64,000 nucleotides of DNA from an uncultured bacterium (lineage in GTDB: Bacteria; Bacillota_I; Bacilli_A; Acholeplasmatales; Anaeroplasmataceae), in contig CASFCK010000007.1 of NCBI GenBank assembly GCA_949293265.1, positions 1 to 64,000 on the forward strand. Direction: 5' to 3'. Each line of letters opens with the position of its first letter. Positions within the stretch are counted from its first letter, which is position 1. This document shows, one piece after another, positions 1-8,988 of the stretch. The notes under the pieces are model-generated. The model saw only the letters and a program-made list of their open reading frames with translations. It was not told the origin of the DNA and ran no database searches. The translations under genes were made by a program, and so were the position numbers.

Positions 1-135
1 TAATTTCAAAATTTCTCTTTTTAAATTTTCTGTATTTTCAGCTTCACCACCGGTTAATATTGGATACTTATTTTTATCAGCTCTCGCTAATCCTTCAATT
101 GTACTAGTCAAGAAAAGTGGACACAAAAATTTCAT
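1..135 (-). CDS. Partial unrecognised reading frame running off the left edge
   Basis: A reverse-strand frame opens with an ATG at 135 and stays open for 45 codons to the window edge. It contains a GLARAD segment and an LTGGEAEN segment followed by a charged stretch. I do not recognise the family. No Shine-Dalgarno sequence is visible upstream of the ATG, so it may be an internal or decayed fragment rather than a true 5' end. The following 178 bases (136-313) hold only the promoter of the next gene. Confidence 0.25.
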   Translation of the reverse strand, partial: MKFLCPLFLTSTIEGLARADKNKYPILTGGEAENTENLKREILKL

Positions 136-263
136 GTTATATGCTTTTTTAGTGAGTATTTAGACTATGATCGGATTATTTTGGAATATTAATTTTTCTT
201 AGTGTACTAACGTAAATTTTTGAGCATATAAATAGATAAATAATGTAGCAATTAATATTTAGT

Positions 264-292
264 TTGTTATTATTATATAATTGTGCTACAAT
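264..292 (+). promoter_or_regulatory. Sigma-A type promoter
   Basis: TTGTTA at 264-269 and TACAAT at 287-292 are separated by 17 bp. They lie just upstream of the ligase/polymerase-like gene starting at 314, leaving a very short leader that contains the ribosome binding site GAGGTGAT. Confidence 0.6.
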
Positions 293-313
293 TTAGCTAC
301 TTGAGGTGATAAT

Positions 314-1702
314 ATGACATTTGATGAAAAATGTGATAAATTTGCACATAGTTATATATATATAGGTATAGTAGCATTTATATCTATATTTGGTTGGTAT
401 TTTGATTCTTTAAACATTACCTATATTTGTATGGCATGTTTATTAGTCTTAACACCATTTTTAACAAAAGATATAAAAACATTATTAATATTTTTACCTT
501 TTGGCATGACGGGTTTTAGACATTTCTTTTTCTTTAACTCTATACCAATTCAAATCTTTATTGTAGGTGGAGCTTTAATATTAAGTTTACTTATCTATAT
601 AATTAGATACATTAGAACCCCTAATAAAGATAAATTTAAAATTAATATAATATCTTATAGTTTAATAGGTTTTGGTATTATCTGCTTATTAGCTACATTA
701 GTAAGAAATATTTTCTATAATGAAGCTGCTTTTATCGATTATCAAGAATATTATAATATATCATATGGTTATTTAACTTCAGTAGCTATCATAGCTTTAG
801 CTTTATTTAGTGTGTTAATAACCAATATGAATGATTATAAAAATGATAATTCAATATTTGAACGCATTTTTTATGTGTTTGGTCTTTATTTATTACTACA
901 ACTTATTATAGCTGGCTTTGAAGGTGAATTTAGTTTAAAACCATATAGTCGTATAGGTTGGTGTGATAAGAACACAATGGCTATGGCAATTGAGTTTTGT
1001 TTACCATTTTTAGCTTATATATTTAGCAAAAATTATAAACGAGTTGACTCATTTATAATAATGGCCCTATTAATTTTATATATAATGATGGGTGATTCAA
1101 GAGGAGGACAAGTTACAACCTTCTTAATGTGTTTCTTATTATTATATTTAATAGTTATTAGACTTAAACATAAATTTGTTATTTACTTTTCTTTAATAAT
1201 ATTAGGAGCATTATCAGCTTTAATTTTATATTTTACAATCCCAACTTTAAAAGCTAGTATAGATCGTTTATTTGATCGTGGTATGGATGTTACAGGTAGA
1301 GATATATTCTGGGGTTGGATTATTGATTATACTTATAAAACACCAAGTCATATTTTATTTGGTGGTTCACCAAGTTATTTATTTGAAGCTTGGCCACCAT
1401 TTGCAGAACAGTTTTATGGGGCAGGTATAAATAATGATGGCGTATTATTGTGTCATAACACATTTATGACAGCAATGGCGGCTTGCGGAACACTAGGTGT
1501 TATATTTATGGCTTATCATTTTGTGGAAGCCGGGGTTGGAATATTTAAACATGCTGGTGAAAGAAAATTAGAATTATTAATTTTATTATTCTATGGTTTT
1601 GTTCATGGAATGATTGATAATACTTTCTTCAATCCTTTATTTATGGTTCCTTATATATTTATACTTTCATGTTATACTAAAGGTTTTAAAGAAATAATAT
1701 AA
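314..1702 (+). CDS. O-antigen ligase / polymerase-like membrane protein (Wzy/WaaL family)
   Basis: A 462-residue polytopic membrane protein with about ten hydrophobic segments. The family link rests on a GDSRGG motif after a hydrophobic segment in the middle of the protein, and a later large loop containing GRDIFWGW and a conserved HNTF histidine followed by hydrophobic segments; this is the usual layout of the Wzy_C domain (O-antigen ligase or polysaccharide polymerase). Such proteins join lipid-linked glycan repeats outside the membrane. The next gene is Wzz-like, which supports a surface-polysaccharide role. ATG at 314 follows GAGGTGAT at good spacing. The exact glycan and whether it ligates or polymerises cannot be told. 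Confidence 0.75.
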   Translation: MTFDEKCDKFAHSYIYIGIVAFISIFGWYFDSLNITYICMACLLVLTPFLTKDIKTLLIFLPFGMTGFRHFFFFNSIPIQIFIVGGALILSLLIYIIRYIRTPNKDKFKINIISYSLIGFGIICLLATLVRNIFYNEAAFIDYQEYYNISYGYLTSVAIIALALFSVLITNMNDYKNDNSIFERIFYVFGLYLLLQLIIAGFEGEFSLKPYSRIGWCDKNTMAMAIEFCLPFLAYIFSKNYKRVDSFIIMALLILYIMMGDSRGGQVTTFLMCFLLLYLIVIRLKHKFVIYFSLIILGALSALILYFTIPTLKASIDRLFDRGMDVTGRDIFWGWIIDYTYKTPSHILFGGSPSYLFEAWPPFAEQFYGAGINNDGVLLCHNTFMTAMAACGTLGVIFMAYHFVEAGVGIFKHAGERKLELLILLFYGFVHGMIDNTFFNPLFMVPYIFILSCYTKGFKEII

Positions 1703-1710
1703 GCAAAAAC

Positions 1711-1739
1711 TTTTAATTTATTTAAGTTTATGCTATAAT
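1711..1739 (+). promoter_or_regulatory. Extended -10 promoter
   Basis: TGCTATAAT (extended -10 with TATAAT at 1734-1739) lies 25 bp upstream of the Wzz-like start, with only a weak -35 match (TTTTAA at 1711-1716). The second polysaccharide gene may therefore be transcribed separately from the first. Confidence 0.45.
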
Positions 1740-1764
1740 ACAATATCTATGTTTGGAGGTTACT

Positions 1765-3162
1765 ATGAACGAAGATAAAGTTTTAAATAATGATGAAGGT
1801 GTTTCAATTGGTGAAATTTTTTCTTGGATTTGGAAAAAGAAAATACTTGGTTTAATTATATTTGTTGTTGTAGCTTTAATTTCTTTTTTAGCAATATTTT
1901 TCATTAGTAAAAATAAAACCAATTATGTTGTTAATTTTGATTATGGTACTACACCATATTTTTCAGATAATAAATTTTTAGATGGAACAAACTTTAACTT
2001 TTATAATTTGGTAAAAGAAGATGTTTTACAAACAGTTAAAGATAATAGTGAAAATAAGGCTTATAATGATATAGATATAGCTAATTTAGTTAAATCTATA
2101 TCTATCACTAAAGTTAGAGAAACTGAAGAAGAAAGTAATGAATTGTTAGATGAATATTATCAAATAACAGTTTCAGCAAATTGTTTTAGTAGTGATGATC
2201 AAGCAAGAGCTTATTTAATAGATTTAATAAATTTACCATTAAATAAAAATGAAGCTTTTTTAAATACGTTGACTTTTGATATTAATTTAATTAATGCTGT
2301 TGATTCTAAAACATATAAAGAAGAAGTAACATATATTAAAGATCAAGTTAATCTACTAACTTCAGGTTATGATAATTTAATTTCAATATTTGGTAATGTT
2401 TCTATTTATGTTCAACAAGATGAAGATGGTAATGTTACATTTAATACTTATGATGGGGTTAATAGTGAAATTGCTTCTAGTGTATACACATTATCGCAAT
2501 TAAGAAATAGAATAACAGATTTAATAGCTCGTTATAATTACAATTATTTAGAAGATATAGTTGAAGCTAATATGTATGTTAAAATTAATGGGGTAGAAGA
2601 TAAAGAAGCTATTAATTATTACAATACACTATATGAGAATCGTAAAAAAGCTCTTTCATATCAAAATTTAAATATTGATAAACAATTAAATAATTTAAAT
2701 AGTCAAATAAATGAAATTATTGGTTCTACAAGTGGTACTCAATTAGTAGATTTATCAGTTATTCAAGGTCTAATTGATCAAAGAGCGGCACTAATTGCTC
2801 AACAAACCGAAAATAATATTCAATTAGAAAACATTGAAGAAATGTTAAAGATGATTAATAATCCAGATAATGATTTTGCTGATGATATAGCTTTTGGAAC
2901 AAGATTAGAAGAATTAAGACAATTAATTAGTGAAGAAACAAAAACATATACTTCTATATATGTAGAATTATATAACAGAATTAATGAAGTTAATTATCGT
3001 CAAGCTGCAATTCTTGATACTACTGGTGGTATATCATTAATCATTAATGCGGCAATCAGTGTTATCTTAGGTTTAATTGTAGGAGCTGTTGTTGCAGGTG
3101 TTGTGGGTTATAACAGCACTAAAAAGCGTAATGGAATTCTATTAAACGAAGGAAAAGCTTAA
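1765..3162 (+). CDS. Wzz-like polysaccharide chain-length / co-polymerase protein
   Basis: A 465-residue protein with the two-membrane-segment plan of polysaccharide co-polymerases: one segment at about residues 30-50, a long extracytoplasmic, largely helical region with repeated coiled-coil-like stretches, and a second segment near the C terminus rich in Gly/Ala/Val. It would sit in the membrane and set chain length for the neighbouring ligase/polymerase-like protein. I chose ATG 1765 because GGAGG (1755-1759) stands 5 bases before it; an in-frame TTG at 1753 overlaps that binding site and is unlikely. No cytoplasmic tyrosine-kinase domain is present. Function is inferred from topology and neighbourhood. 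Confidence 0.65.
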   Translation: MNEDKVLNNDEGVSIGEIFSWIWKKKILGLIIFVVVALISFLAIFFISKNKTNYVVNFDYGTTPYFSDNKFLDGTNFNFYNLVKEDVLQTVKDNSENKAYNDIDIANLVKSISITKVRETEEESNELLDEYYQITVSANCFSSDDQARAYLIDLINLPLNKNEAFLNTLTFDINLINAVDSKTYKEEVTYIKDQVNLLTSGYDNLISIFGNVSIYVQQDEDGNVTFNTYDGVNSEIASSVYTLSQLRNRITDLIARYNYNYLEDIVEANMYVKINGVEDKEAINYYNTLYENRKKALSYQNLNIDKQLNNLNSQINEIIGSTSGTQLVDLSVIQGLIDQRAALIAQQTENNIQLENIEEMLKMINNPDNDFADDIAFGTRLEELRQLISEETKTYTSIYVELYNRINEVNYRQAAILDTTGGISLIINAAISVILGLIVGAVVAGVVGYNSTKKRNGILLNEGKA

Positions 3163-3183
3163 TAATTTAATATACTTAAACTT

Positions 3184-3290
3184 AACCTAGCTATTAAAAT
3201 GGTACTAGAGGAAAGGATAGTAAGTTGACAGTAAAAACTCAACTTGCTGGGCACTTCTAGTACCATTTTATATCTAAGCTAGGTTTTTTT
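3184..3290 (+). terminator. Nested three-tier hairpin ending in a T-run
   Basis: Three stacked helices fold on one axis. The outer stem is 3184-3192 with 3277-3285 (9 bp), directly followed by a T-run. The middle stem is 3196-3209 with 3256-3269 (14 bp, perfect). The inner stem is 3219-3228 with 3239-3248 (10 bp, one G-U). Between middle and inner stems an asymmetric loop has a purine-rich 5' side (GGAAAGGAT) and GGGCACT on the 3' side. It can end the polysaccharide transcript, but it is much larger than a normal terminator, so an additional RNA role is possible. Confidence 0.7.
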
Positions 3291-3357
3291 ATGATGAAAA
3301 CCCTTTTATGTATTTTTAGATATAGGCAATTGTTAAGATTTGTGATAAAATAATAGC

Positions 3358-3428
3358 GTCTTATATAATAGCTATGATATGGTTAGCAAGTCTCTACCCT
3401 AGAACCGTAAATTTTAGGACTATAAGAC
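3358..3428 (+). promoter_or_regulatory. Guanine-class purine riboswitch aptamer
   Basis: The sequence matches the purine riboswitch core. P1 pairs GTCTTAT (3358-3364) with ATAAGAC (3422-3428). Conserved elements in order are TATAAT, GATATGG, CAAGTCTCTACC, CCGTAAAT and GGACTAT. The J3/1 base that sets specificity is C (GACTAT), which is the guanine/hypoxanthine type and not the adenine type (GATTAT); the U of CTCTACC that helps to recognise the ligand is kept. An extended -10 (TG-A-TAAAAT, 3343-3351) just upstream would start transcription near 3358. A terminator hairpin follows, so purine excess should stop transcription before purK. Confidence 0.93.
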
Positions 3429-3462
3429 AGATATACAATAGTATATCCTTTTTGCGTTTTGT

Positions 3463-3491
3463 AGAGGACGATTATATCGTCCTCTTTATTT
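3463..3491 (+). terminator. Riboswitch expression platform (attenuator hairpin)
   Basis: A perfect 10-bp hairpin, AGAGGACGAT (3463-3472) with ATCGTCCTCT (3476-3485), is followed by TTATTTAT. It lies between the guanine aptamer and the purK ribosome binding site (AAGGAG), the expected place for a transcription attenuator. Confidence 0.8.
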
Positions 3492-3509
3492 ATATAAGGA
3501 GATTTATTT

Positions 3510-4583
3510 ATGACTATTGGTATTATTGGTGGTGGCCAACTTGGCATGATGATTGCTGAAGCTGCTAAAAGAAAAAAGCATAAAACAATTTGTTTAGACC
3601 CTAATCCTTTTTGTAGTGCCTCGTATGTGTGTGACGAGGTTATTGTAGGGTCTTTTAATGATTTAAAAAAATTAAAAGAACTTGGCTCTAAGGTAGATGT
3701 ATTGACATATGAATTTGAAAATATAGATGCTTTAGGGCTTGATTATATTATGGCAAACTATAATTTGCCAGAGGGGATCAACCCACTATATATATCTCAA
3801 AATCGAATTAGAGAAAAAGATAATGCTTTTAAACATGGCTTAAAGCCTGTTCCTTATTATAAAGTTTTAAATAAAGAAGATTTAATTAGAGGGATTGAAA
3901 AAATAGGTTTACCCGTTTTATATAAAACGACAACTTTAGGTTATGATGGCCATGGCCAATATTTAATAAAGAACATAAATGATCTAGATAAAGTTGTTTT
4001 AGCTAAGGAAGGTATTTTAGAAAAATATTTAGATTTTGATTATGAATGTTCTATTATTATGATTAGAGATAATTTTAAAGTAGTAAGTTTACCTATTAGT
4101 ATAAATAAACATAAAAATGGTATTTTAGATTTAAGTATAGTAGATAAAGAAGAACCAATTTTTACCAAGATAAAAGAAGCCTCTTATAACTTTATGATTA
4201 CATCTAATTTTTATGGGATTTTATGTATTGAATATTTCGTTAAAGGAAATGATTTTTATTTTAACGAAATGGCACCACGTCCGCATAATAGTGGCCATTA
4301 TTCAATTGAAGGTTGTTCTTTAAGTCAATATGATTTATTAGTAGCTTTCTTAACTAAAGAAAAACTAGATGAACCTTTACTACAATCACCAACAATTATG
4401 AAAAACATTTTAAGTGAAGATTATGATAAGTTAGATTTATTTAAAGGTCTAAAGGATGTATATATTCATGATTATTATAAAAAAGATTTAAAGCCAAGAA
4501 GGAAGATGGCACATATAACTTTTACTAATTTAACAACTGAAGATTATTTAAAAAAATATGCTAGGGTTTTTGAAGGAGAATAA
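3510..4583 (+). CDS. purK: 5-(carboxyamino)imidazole ribonucleotide synthase
   Basis: PurK uses ATP and bicarbonate to carboxylate AIR to N5-CAIR, which PurE then converts to CAIR. The 357-residue length is typical. The N terminus has the nucleotide-fold motif GIIGGGQLGMM; the middle has TYEFENID, a GYDGHGQ ATP-grasp segment, and NEMAPRPHNSGH, which is diagnostic for PurK. It is the first gene after the guanine riboswitch. ATG 3510 follows AAGGAG. The partner gene purE is not adjacent here but at 52813. purL begins one base after the stop codon. Confidence 0.96.
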   Translation: MTIGIIGGGQLGMMIAEAAKRKKHKTICLDPNPFCSASYVCDEVIVGSFNDLKKLKELGSKVDVLTYEFENIDALGLDYIMANYNLPEGINPLYISQNRIREKDNAFKHGLKPVPYYKVLNKEDLIRGIEKIGLPVLYKTTTLGYDGHGQYLIKNINDLDKVVLAKEGILEKYLDFDYECSIIMIRDNFKVVSLPISINKHKNGILDLSIVDKEEPIFTKIKEASYNFMITSNFYGILCIEYFVKGNDFYFNEMAPRPHNSGHYSIEGCSLSQYDLLVAFLTKEKLDEPLLQSPTIMKNILSEDYDKLDLFKGLKDVYIHDYYKKDLKPRRKMAHITFTNLTTEDYLKKYARVFEGE

Positions 4584-4584
4584 A

Positions 4585-7500
4585 ATGAATTATCGAATTT
4601 ATGTAGAAAAGAAACCGGGATTTGAAGTTGAAACAAAGTCTGTTTTAGCAGATTTAAATTTAAACCTTAATTTAAATCTAAAGGAATTACGATTAATCAA
4701 TTTGTATGATATTTTTAATTGTGAAAAAGAGTTATTAGAAAAAGCTAAATATGGAGTATTAGGTGAAGTTGTAACTGATAGGGTATATGAAAAGTTAGAT
4801 ATTAGTGATTATAAAAGCTTGGCTATTGAATATTTGCCTGGTCAATTTGATCAAAGAGCTGATGCGGCTATTAGTTGTTTTAAACTAATAGATCCTAATA
4901 GTGAAGTTGTTATTAAAAGTGCTAGATTATATTTGTTTAATAAAGAATTAACAAGCGAAAATATGGCTAGAATTAAACATTATTTGATAAATAAAGTTGA
5001 AGCTAGAGAAAAAGATTTAAACAATTTATCTATTGATGTAAATGAAGAAATTGAAGAAGTGAAAATACTTACGGGTTTTAGAGAAATTAAAGATTATAAT
5101 AAAGCAGTTAAAGATTATGATTTAGCTATGTCTGGTGCGGATTTAGAAACAGTTGTTAAATATTTCAACAATGAAGGCCGTGATCCTTATGAAACAGAGC
5201 TTAAGATTTTAGATACTTATTGGTCTGATCATTGCCGTCATACAACTTTTATGACAAGATTTAGTGATGTTTCTTTTGTAAATTCGCCATTAAAAGACGA
5301 TTTAGAAAAAGCATATAATAAATATTTAAAATTAAGAAAAGAATTAAATAGAGAAAATAAACCATTATGCCTAATGGATCTTGCTACTATTGGAGCTAAA
5401 GTATTAAAAGCTAAAGGTTATTTAGATGATTTAGAAGAATCAGAAGAAAATAATGCTTGTTCAATATTTGTTAATTTAAAAAATAATGGTAAAAAAGAAA
5501 AATGGTTAATTCAATTCAAAAACGAAACTCATAACCATCCAACTGAGATTGAGCCATTTGGTGGAGCTTCAACCTGCTTAGGTGGGGCTATAAGAGACCC
5601 ACTTGCTGGTAGAGCATATGTTTATCAAGCTATGCGGGTGACCGGTGCTGGTAATATATATGCATTAGTTAAAGATACAATGCCTAATAAATTACCCCAA
5701 AGAGTTATTTCTTTAAAAGCCGCTAGTGGTTATTCATCATATGGTAATCAAATTGGTTTGGCTACTGGTCATGTAAGAGAAATATATCACCCAAATTATG
5801 TAGCTAAAAGACTTGAAGTTGGGGCTGTTGTTGGGGCTGTAAACGCTAATGATTTTGTTAGATTAAGCCCTGAAGCTGGTGATTATGTTTTATTACTAGG
5901 TGGTTTAACAGGCCGAGATGGTATTGGGGGAGCTACAGGTTCTAGTAAAGAACATAATGAGCAAAGTTTAGAGAAATGTTTTTCAGAAGTTCAAAAAGGT
6001 AATGCACCTGAAGAAAGAAAATTAGAACATTTATTTAAAAGACCAGAAGTAACTAAATTAATTAAGAAATGTAATGATTTTGGAGCTGGTGGTGTATCGG
6101 TAGCGATTGGCGAATTAGCTAGTGGTTTAGATATTTATTTAGATAGAGTTCCAGTTAAATATTTAGGTTTAAATCCAACTGAATTAGCTATATCAGAATC
6201 ACAAGAGCGAATGGCAGTAGTAATCGCAAAAGAAAATTATGAAGAGTTTAGACGATATGCAGAAGAAGAAAATGTTAGAACTACTCATGTAGCTAATGTC
6301 ACTGCTAATAAACGTTTAAGAATGTATTATCATGATCAATTAGTTGTTGATATTAGTAGAGATTTTATTGATAGTGCTGGAGCTATCCATGAAACTGATG
6401 TTTTAGTAAACGGAGATATTGTTGATGAATTTAAATATGAACCTAAAGCTAATCTTAAAGATAGTTTGATAGCTATATTAACAGATCCTAATGTTACTAA
6501 TCAAAAAGGCTTAATTGAAATGTTTGATTCAACAATTGGTAGGAGCACAGTTCTTTTACCTTTTGGGGGTAAAACTCAAAGAACGGAAACCCAAGTATCT
6601 TCTGAATTAGTACCAGCTGGTAAAACGGATATGGCAACTGTTTTAGCTTATGGTTATAATCCATATATTTCTACAAGTAATCCTTATTTAGGAAGTATGT
6701 ATGCTATAGTTGAGTCATTAGCTAAAATAGTAGCTAGTGGCACAAATTATAAGAAAGTGCGTTTATCTTTCCAAGAATATTTTAAGAAAATGACATCTGC
6801 TTCTGATTTTGGCTTACCACTTATGGCCTTATTAGGCGCACTAGAAATGCAATTAGCCTTTAAATTACCAGCAATTGGTGGTAAAGATAGTATGAGTGGT
6901 TCATATAAAGATATAAATGTTCCGCCAATGTTAATGAGTATAGCTTTAGGTACTTGTGAAGCTAAAAATATTATTTCACCAGAATTTAAGGATAGCGGTA
7001 ATTATGTCTATTTATTTAAACACCATCCTTTAGCTAAAAATATTGTTAATACTAAAGAATTAAAAAAGAATTTCACTTTAATAAATAAATTAATTAAAAA
7101 TAAAACAATTATTAGTGCCTATGCCCTTTCCTTTGGCGGTATAGGTGAAGCTTTAGCTAAGATGAGTTTTGGTAATAATATCGGAGCTAAAGTAAAGCTT
7201 AACTTAAATGAATTAGGAGCCTATGATTATGGTTCAATAATAGTAGAAAGTAAAGAAAAAATAAATGATGCTATCTTATTAGGTAAAACAATTAAAAATA
7301 AACTTATTATAAATGATGAAGTATTTGATATAGATGAATTATATGAAATCAATTTAAAACCATTTAAGACAATTTATAAAGAAAAAGTTCAAAGTAATAG
7401 TCCTTTAAAGCCAATAAAATATCAAGACTTTAAAAAGAAATTTAAAAACCCAAAAATGGGTAAGGTCCAAGTATATATTCCGGTATTTCCAGGTACTAAC

Positions 7501-8259
7501 TGTGATTATGATACAAGGGATGCCTTTATAGATGCTGGAGCTGATGTTAAAATAGAAGTATTTAATAACATGACTCCTGAACTAACTTTAAAATCAATTA
7601 ATAAGATGGCTAAAAATATAGATGAATGTGATATTTTGGCTTTATGTGGCGGTTTTAGTGCTGGTGATGAGCCTGATGGTTCTGGTAAATTCATAGCTAG
7701 TATATTAAATAATAACGAAGTTAAAGAAGCAATATTACGACTTCTTAAACGTAAATGTTTAATTCTTGGTATTTGTAATGGATTCCAAGCCTTAATAAAA
7801 GCTGGTCTCTTAAATACAACAGTCCCATTTGATTTATTAGAAAATAATCCAACTTTATTTAGAAATGATATTAATCGTCATATATCACTAATTGCTAAAA
7901 CTAAGGTTATGTCAAATAATTCGCCTTGGCTTTATGGCTTAAAAGAAAATGAAGTATATAATATAGCCTTCTCACATGGTGAAGGTAAGTTTGTTTGTGA
8001 TGAGGCTACATTTAATAAATTAAAGAAAAATGGACAAATAGCTTTCGTTTATGTTGATTGTTCTAACAAACCAACAATTGAAGCACCGTATAATCCTAAT
8101 GGTTCTTATTATGCTATTGAAGGTATAACAAGTCCTGATGGTTTAATTTTAGGTAAAATGGGACATACAGAGCGTTATAAAAAAGGATTATACAAAAATA
8201 TATATGGTAATAAAGAACAATCAATATTTAAAAACGCAATAAATTATTTCAAAAAGTAG
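4585..8259 (+). CDS. purL: Phosphoribosylformylglycinamidine synthase, single-chain type
   Basis: FGAM synthase of about 1224 residues, fusing the synthetase and glutaminase that other Gram-positives carry as separate PurS, PurL and PurQ. Visible marks include DPYETELKILDTYWSDHCRH in the first third, NETHNHPTEIEPFGGA, and GGKDSM in the second synthetase half. The C-terminal glutamine amidotransferase contains FPGTNCDYD, CGGFSAGDEPDG and GICNGFQ with the nucleophile Cys1064, and an HGEGKF histidine. I start it at ATG 4585, 8 bases after GGAG; the frame is open upstream into purK but that region lacks its own binding site. The single-chain form agrees with the lack of purS and purQ in the operon. 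Confidence 0.96.
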   Translation: MNYRIYVEKKPGFEVETKSVLADLNLNLNLNLKELRLINLYDIFNCEKELLEKAKYGVLGEVVTDRVYEKLDISDYKSLAIEYLPGQFDQRADAAISCFKLIDPNSEVVIKSARLYLFNKELTSENMARIKHYLINKVEAREKDLNNLSIDVNEEIEEVKILTGFREIKDYNKAVKDYDLAMSGADLETVVKYFNNEGRDPYETELKILDTYWSDHCRHTTFMTRFSDVSFVNSPLKDDLEKAYNKYLKLRKELNRENKPLCLMDLATIGAKVLKAKGYLDDLEESEENNACSIFVNLKNNGKKEKWLIQFKNETHNHPTEIEPFGGASTCLGGAIRDPLAGRAYVYQAMRVTGAGNIYALVKDTMPNKLPQRVISLKAASGYSSYGNQIGLATGHVREIYHPNYVAKRLEVGAVVGAVNANDFVRLSPEAGDYVLLLGGLTGRDGIGGATGSSKEHNEQSLEKCFSEVQKGNAPEERKLEHLFKRPEVTKLIKKCNDFGAGGVSVAIGELASGLDIYLDRVPVKYLGLNPTELAISESQERMAVVIAKENYEEFRRYAEEENVRTTHVANVTANKRLRMYYHDQLVVDISRDFIDSAGAIHETDVLVNGDIVDEFKYEPKANLKDSLIAILTDPNVTNQKGLIEMFDSTIGRSTVLLPFGGKTQRTETQVSSELVPAGKTDMATVLAYGYNPYISTSNPYLGSMYAIVESLAKIVASGTNYKKVRLSFQEYFKKMTSASDFGLPLMALLGALEMQLAFKLPAIGGKDSMSGSYKDINVPPMLMSIALGTCEAKNIISPEFKDSGNYVYLFKHHPLAKNIVNTKELKKNFTLINKLIKNKTIISAYALSFGGIGEALAKMSFGNNIGAKVKLNLNELGAYDYGSIIVESKEKINDAILLGKTIKNKLIINDEVFDIDELYEINLKPFKTIYKEKVQSNSPLKPIKYQDFKKKFKNPKMGKVQVYIPVFPGTNCDYDTRDAFIDAGADVKIEVFNNMTPELTLKSINKMAKNIDECDILALCGGFSAGDEPDGSGKFIASILNNNEVKEAILRLLKRKCLILGICNGFQALIKAGLLNTTVPFDLLENNPTLFRNDINRHISLIAKTKVMSNNSPWLYGLKENEVYNIAFSHGEGKFVCDEATFNKLKKNGQIAFVYVDCSNKPTIEAPYNPNGSYYAIEGITSPDGLILGKMGHTERYKKGLYKNIYGNKEQSIFKNAINYFKK

Positions 8260-8271
8260 AGGTAAAATAAA

Positions 8272-8988
8272 ATGGAAAAGAAAGAACAATTATATGAAGG
8301 TAAGGCAAAACAAATTTTTGCGACTGATGATCCTAATTTAATTATTATGCATTATAAAGATGATGCTACTGCTTACAATGGGATTAAAAAAGCTCAAATT
8401 AAAGAAAAAGGTGAATTAAACAATAAAATAACCACAATCATCTATGAATATTTAGCTAAAAATGGTATTCCAACTCATTTTATTAAAACCTTAAATGAAA
8501 GAGAAGAATTATGTCAAAAAGTAACAATCTTCCCTTTAGAAGTAATAGTAAGAAATTATATTGCTGGTTCTATGGCTAAAAGATTAGATATAAAAGAAGG
8601 AACTAAACCTAATAATGTAATCTATGAATTATGTTATAAAAATGATGCTTTAGGCGATCCGTTAATTAATGATCATCATGCTGTAGCTGTTGGCGCATGT
8701 ACATATGAAGATTTAGCTGTAATCTATGATTTAACTAAAAAAATAAATGAATTGTTAATTGAATTATTTAAAAATGTTGGAATTATACTAGTTGATTTTA
8801 AAATTGAATTTGGTCATAATAGGGCTGGTGAAATTCTTTTAGCTGATGAAATATCTCCAGATACAGCTCGTTTATGGGATGAAAAAACCCATGACAAATT
8901 AGATAAAGATCGTTTTAGACGCGATTTAGGTCATGTTACGGAAGCCTATCAAGAAATATATAAGAGACTAGGTAATTTAAATGTTTAA
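8272..8988 (+). CDS. purC: SAICAR synthase
   Basis: PurC joins CAIR with aspartate using ATP to give SAICAR. The 238 residues match the usual bacterial length. Diagnostic segments are [10 protein letters not shown] at the N terminus, [14 protein letters not shown] in the middle, and DFKIEFG followed by [14 protein letters not shown] in the C-terminal half. A short spacer with AGAGGT separates it from purL. Its last 8 bases overlap purF, which suggests coupled translation. Confidence 0.96.
   Translation: MEKKEQLYEGKAKQIFATDDPNLIIMHYKDDATAYNGIKKAQIKEKGELNNKITTIIYEYLAKNGIPTHFIKTLNEREELCQKVTIFPLEVIVRNYIAGSMAKRLDIKEGTKPNNVIYELCYKNDALGDPLINDHHAVAVGACTYEDLAVIYDLTKKINELLIELFKNVGIILVDFKIEFGHNRAGEILLADEISPDTARLWDEKTHDKLDKDRFRRDLGHVTEAYQEIYKRLGNLNV

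Noticed and set aside
3184-3290. ZTP (pfl) riboswitch before the purine operon
   Set aside because: GCTGGGCA resembles one conserved end, but the conserved 5' half is not found, and the element is followed by a T-run and a separate promoter with a clear guanine riboswitch.
3374-3559. Small gene across the purine riboswitch
   Set aside because: The frame lies in the aptamer, the attenuator and the start of purK in another frame; no binding site.
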